A DNA stretch of 64,000 bases, from NCBI RefSeq assembly GCF_009600605.1, contig NZ_VWNA01000001.1:806001-870000 (forward strand), written 5' to 3'. Shown piece after piece: positions 62,616 through 64,000 of the stretch (positions are counted from its first letter, which is position 1; every line of letters starts with the position of its first letter). This DNA is from Segnochrobactrum spirostomi (GTDB lineage: Bacteria; Pseudomonadota; Alphaproteobacteria; Rhizobiales; Segnochrobactraceae). The position numbers were made by a program, and so were the translations under genes. Under the pieces are notes generated by a model. The model did no database searches, had not been told where the DNA came from, and was given only the letters and a program-made list of their open reading frames with translations.

Positions 62616-64000
62616 TCAGACGAGGTGCAGGGCGGTGATCACCACGTCGACGAGCTTGATGCCGACGAAGGGGACGATGATGCCGCCGAGGCCGTAGACG
62701 AGGAGATTGCGCGACAGGAGCGCGCCGGCGCCGATGGCGCGGTACTTCACGCCCTTCAGCGCGAGCGGGATCAGCGCGATGATGATGAGCGCGTTGAAGA
62801 TGATCGCCGACAGGATGGCGCTCGCCGGACTGGTCAGGCCCATCACGTTGAGCGCGCCGAGCTGCGGATAGATCGCGGCGAACATCGCCGGGATGATGGC
62901 GAAATATTTGGCGACGTCGTTGGCGATCGAGAAGGTCGTCAGCGAGCCGCGGGTCATGAGGAGCTGCTTGCCGATCTCGACGATCTCGATGAGCTTGGTC
63001 GGGTCGGAATCGAGGTCCACCATGTTGCCGGCCTCGCGGGCGGCGACGGTGCCGGTGTTCATGGCGACGCCGACATCGGCCTGGGCGAGCGCGGGGGCGT
63101 CGTTGGTGCCGTCGCCGCACATCGCGACGAGCTTGCCCTTCGCCTGCTCTTCTCGGATCAGGCGCAGCTTGTCCTCGGGCGTCGCCTGGGCGAGGAAGTC
63201 GTCCACGCCCGCCTCCGCCGCGATGGCGGCCGCGGTGATCGGGTTGTCGCCGGTGATCATCACCGTGCGGATGCCCATGCGGCGCAGCTCGCTGAAGCGC
63301 TCGCGGATGCCGCCCTTCACGATGTCCTTCAGATAGAGGACGCCGAGCAGGCGACCGTCGCGGGCGACGGCGAGCGGCGTGCCGCCGGCCTTGGCGATGT
63401 CCTCGGCGATCGCCTGGACCTCACGCACCGCATCCATGTCGACCGGCGCCCCGAGGGCGACCGAGCCCGCCGCCGCACCACGCCCGACATTGGCTCCCAC
63501 ATGAGCGAGGATCGAATCGACCGCGCCCTTGCGGATCGAGGAGCCGTCGAGATCGACGCCGCTCATGCGGCTCTGGGCGGTGAACGGCACGAAGGTCGCG
63601 TTGAGCTCGCCCATGTCGCGGCCGCGGATGCCGTATTTCTCCTTGGCGAGCACGACGATCGAGCGGCCTTCCGGCGTCTCGTCGGCGAGCGAGGCGAGCT
63701 GGGCGGCATCGGCGAGGGTCTCGGCCGTCACGCCGCGCACCGGGCGGAACTCGGCCGCCTGGCGGTTGCCGAGCGTGATCGTGCCGGTCTTGTCGAGGAG
63801 CAGCGTGTCGACGTCGCCCGCCGCCTCCACCGCGCGACCCGACATGGCGAGCACGTTGAAGCGCACCAGACGGTCCATGCCGGCGATGCCGATCGCCGAC
63901 AACAGCGCGCCGATGGTGGTCGGGATCAGCGTCACGAACAGAGCGACGAGCACGATGACCGGGATCGCGCCGCCGGCATAGGTGGCGAAGCTCGGGATGG
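62616..64000 (-). CDS. kdpB: potassium-transporting P-type ATPase subunit KdpB, 3' part
   Basis: C-terminal 460 residues of KdpB, the catalytic subunit of the high-affinity K+ pump; about 230 N-terminal residues lie beyond the right edge. The phosphorylated Asp is in [12 protein letters not shown], the hinge motif is [18 protein letters not shown], and [14 protein letters not shown] and the following membrane segments are complete. The SPTS-like region reads [20 protein letters not shown], as usual. kdpA is expected further right. Confidence 0.96.
   Translation of the reverse strand, partial: IPSFATYAGGAIPVIVLVALFVTLIPTTIGALLSAIGIAGMDRLVRFNVLAMSGRAVEAAGDVDTLLLDKTGTITLGNRQAAEFRPVRGVTAETLADAAQLASLADETPEGRSIVVLAKEKYGIRGRDMGELNATFVPFTAQSRMSGVDLDGSSIRKGAVDSILAHVGANVGRGAAAGSVALGAPVDMDAVREVQAIAEDIAKAGGTPLAVARDGRLLGVLYLKDIVKGGIRERFSELRRMGIRTVMITGDNPITAAAIAAEAGVDDFLAQATPEDKLRLIREEQAKGKLVAMCGDGTNDAPALAQADVGVAMNTGTVAAREAGNMVDLDSDPTKLIEIVEIGKQLLMTRGSLTTFSIANDVAKYFAIIPAMFAAIYPQLGALNVMGLTSPASAILSAIIFNALIIIALIPLALKGVKYRAIGAGALLSRNLLVYGLGGIIVPFVGIKLVDVVITALHLV

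Overview
This is a GC-rich, densely packed 64 kb chromosomal window from what is most likely an alphaproteobacterium of the order Hyphomicrobiales (Rhizobiales). The indications are base composition, the abundance of sugar and peptide ABC importers, a fused L-carnitine dehydrogenase-thioesterase of the rhizobial type, an ScfR-type regulator next to isocitrate lyase, and short palindromic intergenic repeats built on CCTTCTCCCC. Genus cannot be read from the sequence. I found no rRNA, tRNA, CRISPR array, prophage or insertion sequence; nearly everything is catabolic, transport or regulatory.

Layout. 1-9090: a sugar (deoxy-hexose-like) catabolic locus. On the minus strand lie a binding protein, two permeases, an ATPase, an enolase-superfamily acid-sugar dehydratase, an SDR and a truncated lactonase; on the plus strand an IclR regulator, an amidohydrolase-type lactonase and a mutarotase. 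Together they resemble a non-phosphorylating L-fucose/L-rhamnose-type route. 9241-18548: a tightly coupled plus-strand operon with a Gfo/Idh oxidoreductase, two MaoC hydratases, a class III CoA-transferase, a binding-protein-like protein without a signal peptide, and a complete Rbs-type importer whose ATPase is split into two overlapping genes. I could not match it to a known pathway, and it is the best candidate for an undescribed system. 18630-26528: DUF72 protein, a membrane PAS-GGDEF-EAL protein, acetoacetyl-CoA reductase, another Gfo/Idh oxidoreductase, an AI-2E-type transporter and NagB. 26659-31284: nitroreductase, the two-gene carnitine catabolic unit and an esterase. 31707-37002: a Tat-exported family-5 binding protein, two permeases and a fused two-domain ATPase. 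37357-42373: CocE-type hydrolase, a GlxA/CdhR-like regulator, a formaldehyde-activating-enzyme homologue lacking the catalytic His, and an MBL-fold hydrolase. 42510-46360: LacI regulator, xylB, xylA. 46472-49758: DUF4170 protein, aceA and the divergent ScfR regulator. 49821-57491: secreted and cytosolic alpha/beta hydrolases, a type III PKS with an ICMT-like methyltransferase, a HigBA toxin-antitoxin, an M29 aminopeptidase and an SDR. 57582-64000: two small unknown genes and the kdp potassium system on the minus strand, with kdpD carrying an apparent one-base frameshift and kdpB running off the right edge.

Shared themes. The binding-protein gene of each of the three ABC importers is followed by a perfect GC-rich stem-loop before the first membrane or ATPase gene, which would allow excess binding protein to be made from one transcript. 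Start and stop codons overlap by 4 bases at many junctions (ATGA/GTGA), so most clusters look translationally coupled. Catabolism converges on acetyl-CoA, pyruvate and xylulose-5-phosphate, with the glyoxylate shunt and PHA precursor synthesis also encoded here.
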